Positions 61,992-64,000 of a DNA stretch of 64,000 nucleotides are shown here, one piece after another. Numbering within the stretch: the stretch's first letter is position 1; each line of letters starts with the position of its first letter. The notes beneath the pieces are model-generated. The model made no database searches. It was given only the letters and a program-made list of their open reading frames with translations, and was not told the origin of the DNA. A program made the position numbers and the translations under genes. Source of the stretch: Cymodocea nodosa (taxonomy: Eukaryota > Streptophyta > Magnoliopsida > Alismatales > Cymodoceaceae); the NCBI GenBank assembly GCA_036874045.1, contig CM072342.1, positions 2,192,501-2,256,500 on the forward strand, in the 5' to 3' direction.

Positions 61992-64000
61992 GGCCGGGGA
62001 GGAATCAAGCACAGGCCGCCGGAGTGGAATCCATGCGGTTGTGGTTGTGATTGTGGTTGTGGTGTGCGCTTGCAGCTGTGGCGGAGAGAAGAATGGCCGA
62101 TTCCTCCACCTCTCCTGGATCGCTGCATCAGTGTCGACAGGGTCAAGAGATGGCCGAGTCAATAATTATTTTTTTCTTTTCCCTAATTCAGGTCAAATAT
62201 ATATATATATTTTTTTTTTAATTGAAAAAATTACTTACCTTTTTTTAAAAAAAAAAAAAATGATTACTTTTATATTATTTTAAAATTAATACTTATTTAT
62301 ATCTCATTAAACAAAAAATTAAATATATGTTAATTTACAGATTATATAGTTGATAAGCTACTAACTATGATTAACGTAATAATAAGGATATCAGAATAAA
62401 TTTGAGCTTTTTACGATGGAAATGATATAATTTTAACTACCAAAAATTACGATGGAACTTTTTTATAATTAAAAAAGTCCGACCATTGCATGTCGATGTG
62501 GGGTTGACTCGCACTAATTAATTAATACAGCGGTCCAGCAATAGCCGCTTGCTAAGATGGTTCCACCGTTGAAATGAGACGAGATTTGAAATAAATATAT
62601 ATAAAAAACTTAACTGAATGATTTTGTATTAGATGTTCAATTTTTTATCAAATTGTAAACAGTTTCTTAAGTTTAAACATTTGTATATTACTTGATCCAA
62701 GAACAAAGACATTCACAGGACCTTAAAAAAGTCCACAAGCGAGAAAGACCCCTCTCTCTATTCATAAGCTGGAAGTTCAGATTTTAACGTTGCAGTAATA
62801 ACCGCCTTTTTTTTTTATAATGTCAGCACCAAACCGCGTCGTACGAAAAACATAAGTCAACATTAAATCCTTAATTAATAATTAAATTTTCAACACGCAC
62901 AAATCAATAAAAAATAAATTTCCCATGGTACTTGATCTCATGTCACATCTTAGGTACTGTTCAAGTACGGTTCTTGAGAGAGAAAAAAAAAAAAAAAATT
63001 GCAAAATTATAGTACCACCACATGGATTCGAAGACAATGAAAATCCTAAAATTTATGATGTTGAGAAATGATTTTAACCAAAATATTGATTGGCTACAGT
63101 CCAAAAGATTTAAAATCAATTTTAAATACAACCTTCGGCTTACAACGGCGGAGACCGGAGTATTTACAAAGCTCAGGCACGCGTTAGACTTGCTGTCGAG
63201 GAGATGATGCATTGGATGACATCTCAAGTGATAATCGGTCAATTAATTAGTTTGATCAGGAATCCCCGATCCTTGAAAGTAAAGATTTACAAGGAAATCT
63301 TAACTTTGAAAAGAAATAGGTGATAAGTGTGTTAGGTGGGATGGATTTGCTCTGCACGTTACGTGAGATAAAAGAAAGGCAGACATCTGGAAGTGTGCCT
63401 TGATGACGGTGGAAAATTACCACCTTATTAACACGAAACTTCTTAACTCAATATTCAATATTTTTAAGAAGAAGAAATGTTCGACGCAAATGCTCCATCT
63501 ATCGCACGCCTTCTACGAAGTTTCGTACACCTGAATCTCAAGCCGAACCATTGGGTCCAAGGCTAATAACCCCTTCTTTCCGTGACAGTTCATGCTTCCA
63601 CACGTGCATGAGAATGAGAATGTCACGGGGACAATGAAAAAATTTGCCCCCGTGGCTACAACGATTTCATGCTTCGTTCTATTGGCAACCTGTTGGGGTC
63701 GATAAAAACGAGAGAAAATGATTTTTTTATCGTTTTCTGTAGCATCAAAGAAAACGATACAAATTTGTAATATAATAAATTAAAATATAATAATTATAAT
63801 TATAAATAACATATTATAATTGTAATATATTAAAATAAATAATAACGTTAACGCAATATCAAAAAAAAGGGGGTATGATTATAATAATAAATAAATAAAT
63901 AATAACATATTATAATTATAATAGATTAAAATAAAAAATAATGTTAAAGAATAATATTAAAATATAATATATTATTATTATATAATATATTAAAGTATAA
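61992..64000. other. Upstream region of the MAPKKK gene and AT-rich intergenic DNA
   Basis: 61992-62170 is GC-rich and likely the 5' UTR and proximal promoter; the frame is open upstream of the chosen ATG to 62162. An AT microsatellite and poly-T lie at 62197-62220 and a poly-A at about 62246-62260. From 62270 on nothing coding is supported; 63770-64000 is almost pure A+T with repeated taataataaata phrases. Confidence 0.5.

Noticed and set aside
1-64000. Bacterial-type defence systems, CRISPR arrays or biosynthetic clusters
   Set aside because: The window is clearly plant nuclear DNA with unrelated housekeeping genes; the tandem repeats lack regular spacer structure.

Overview
This is nuclear genomic DNA of a flowering plant. 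The genes are split by many GT-AG introns, the noncoding DNA is AT-rich, and the introns and intergenic DNA carry plant transposons (PIF/Harbinger, Ty1/copia, LINE-1 type, MITE and TRIM-like). Several first exons are strongly GC-rich while later exons are AT-rich. That pattern hints at a monocot outside the grasses, but this is inference and the species cannot be named from the sequence alone.

Layout, left to right. Seven protein-coding genes were assembled by hand from reading frames, splice sites and family resemblance. (1) EXECUTER1-like, minus strand, first exon only (149-562). (2) Exocyst subunit EXO84B-like, minus, 7 exons (1679-10106). (3) FkbM-type methyltransferase-like membrane protein, minus, 2 exons (13454-17854). 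(4) Intronless 6-phosphogluconate dehydrogenase, minus (19162-20655). (5) CTC1, the large subunit of the telomere-capping CST complex, plus, 16 exons (22355-35897; alternative stop at 34488). (6) COPI-associated/TVP15-like membrane protein, plus, 6 exons (37544-39838). (7) A MAPKKK5-like MAP kinase kinase kinase, minus, 11 exons spread over 20.3 kb (41659-61991). All reconstructed coding sequences keep phase across every junction.

The genes are housekeeping or signalling genes with unrelated roles: chloroplast singlet-oxygen signalling, exocytosis, pentose phosphate pathway, telomere protection, Golgi traffic and MAPK signalling. There is no sign of an operon-like cluster or biosynthetic gene cluster. 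6PGDH and CTC1 are divergently transcribed across about 1.7 kb.

The accessory content lies mainly in introns. The MAPKKK gene holds a nearly complete but dead PIF/Harbinger transposon (44112-48683, TTA target duplication), a 3'-truncated copia element (about 50095-54255), a Tourist-like MITE (60563-60983, TAA target duplication), a 65-bp tandem array and a degenerate minisatellite. The last long CTC1 intron holds a probable TRIM (33184-33489) and a separate LTR with its primer-binding site (33798-33965). LINE fragments sit inside and just upstream of the FkbM-type gene. I found no convincing new biological system. The most useful leads are the intact-ended Harbinger relic, the TRIM, the choice of CTC1 C-terminus and a 123-bp tandem duplication in the presumed MAPKKK 3' UTR.
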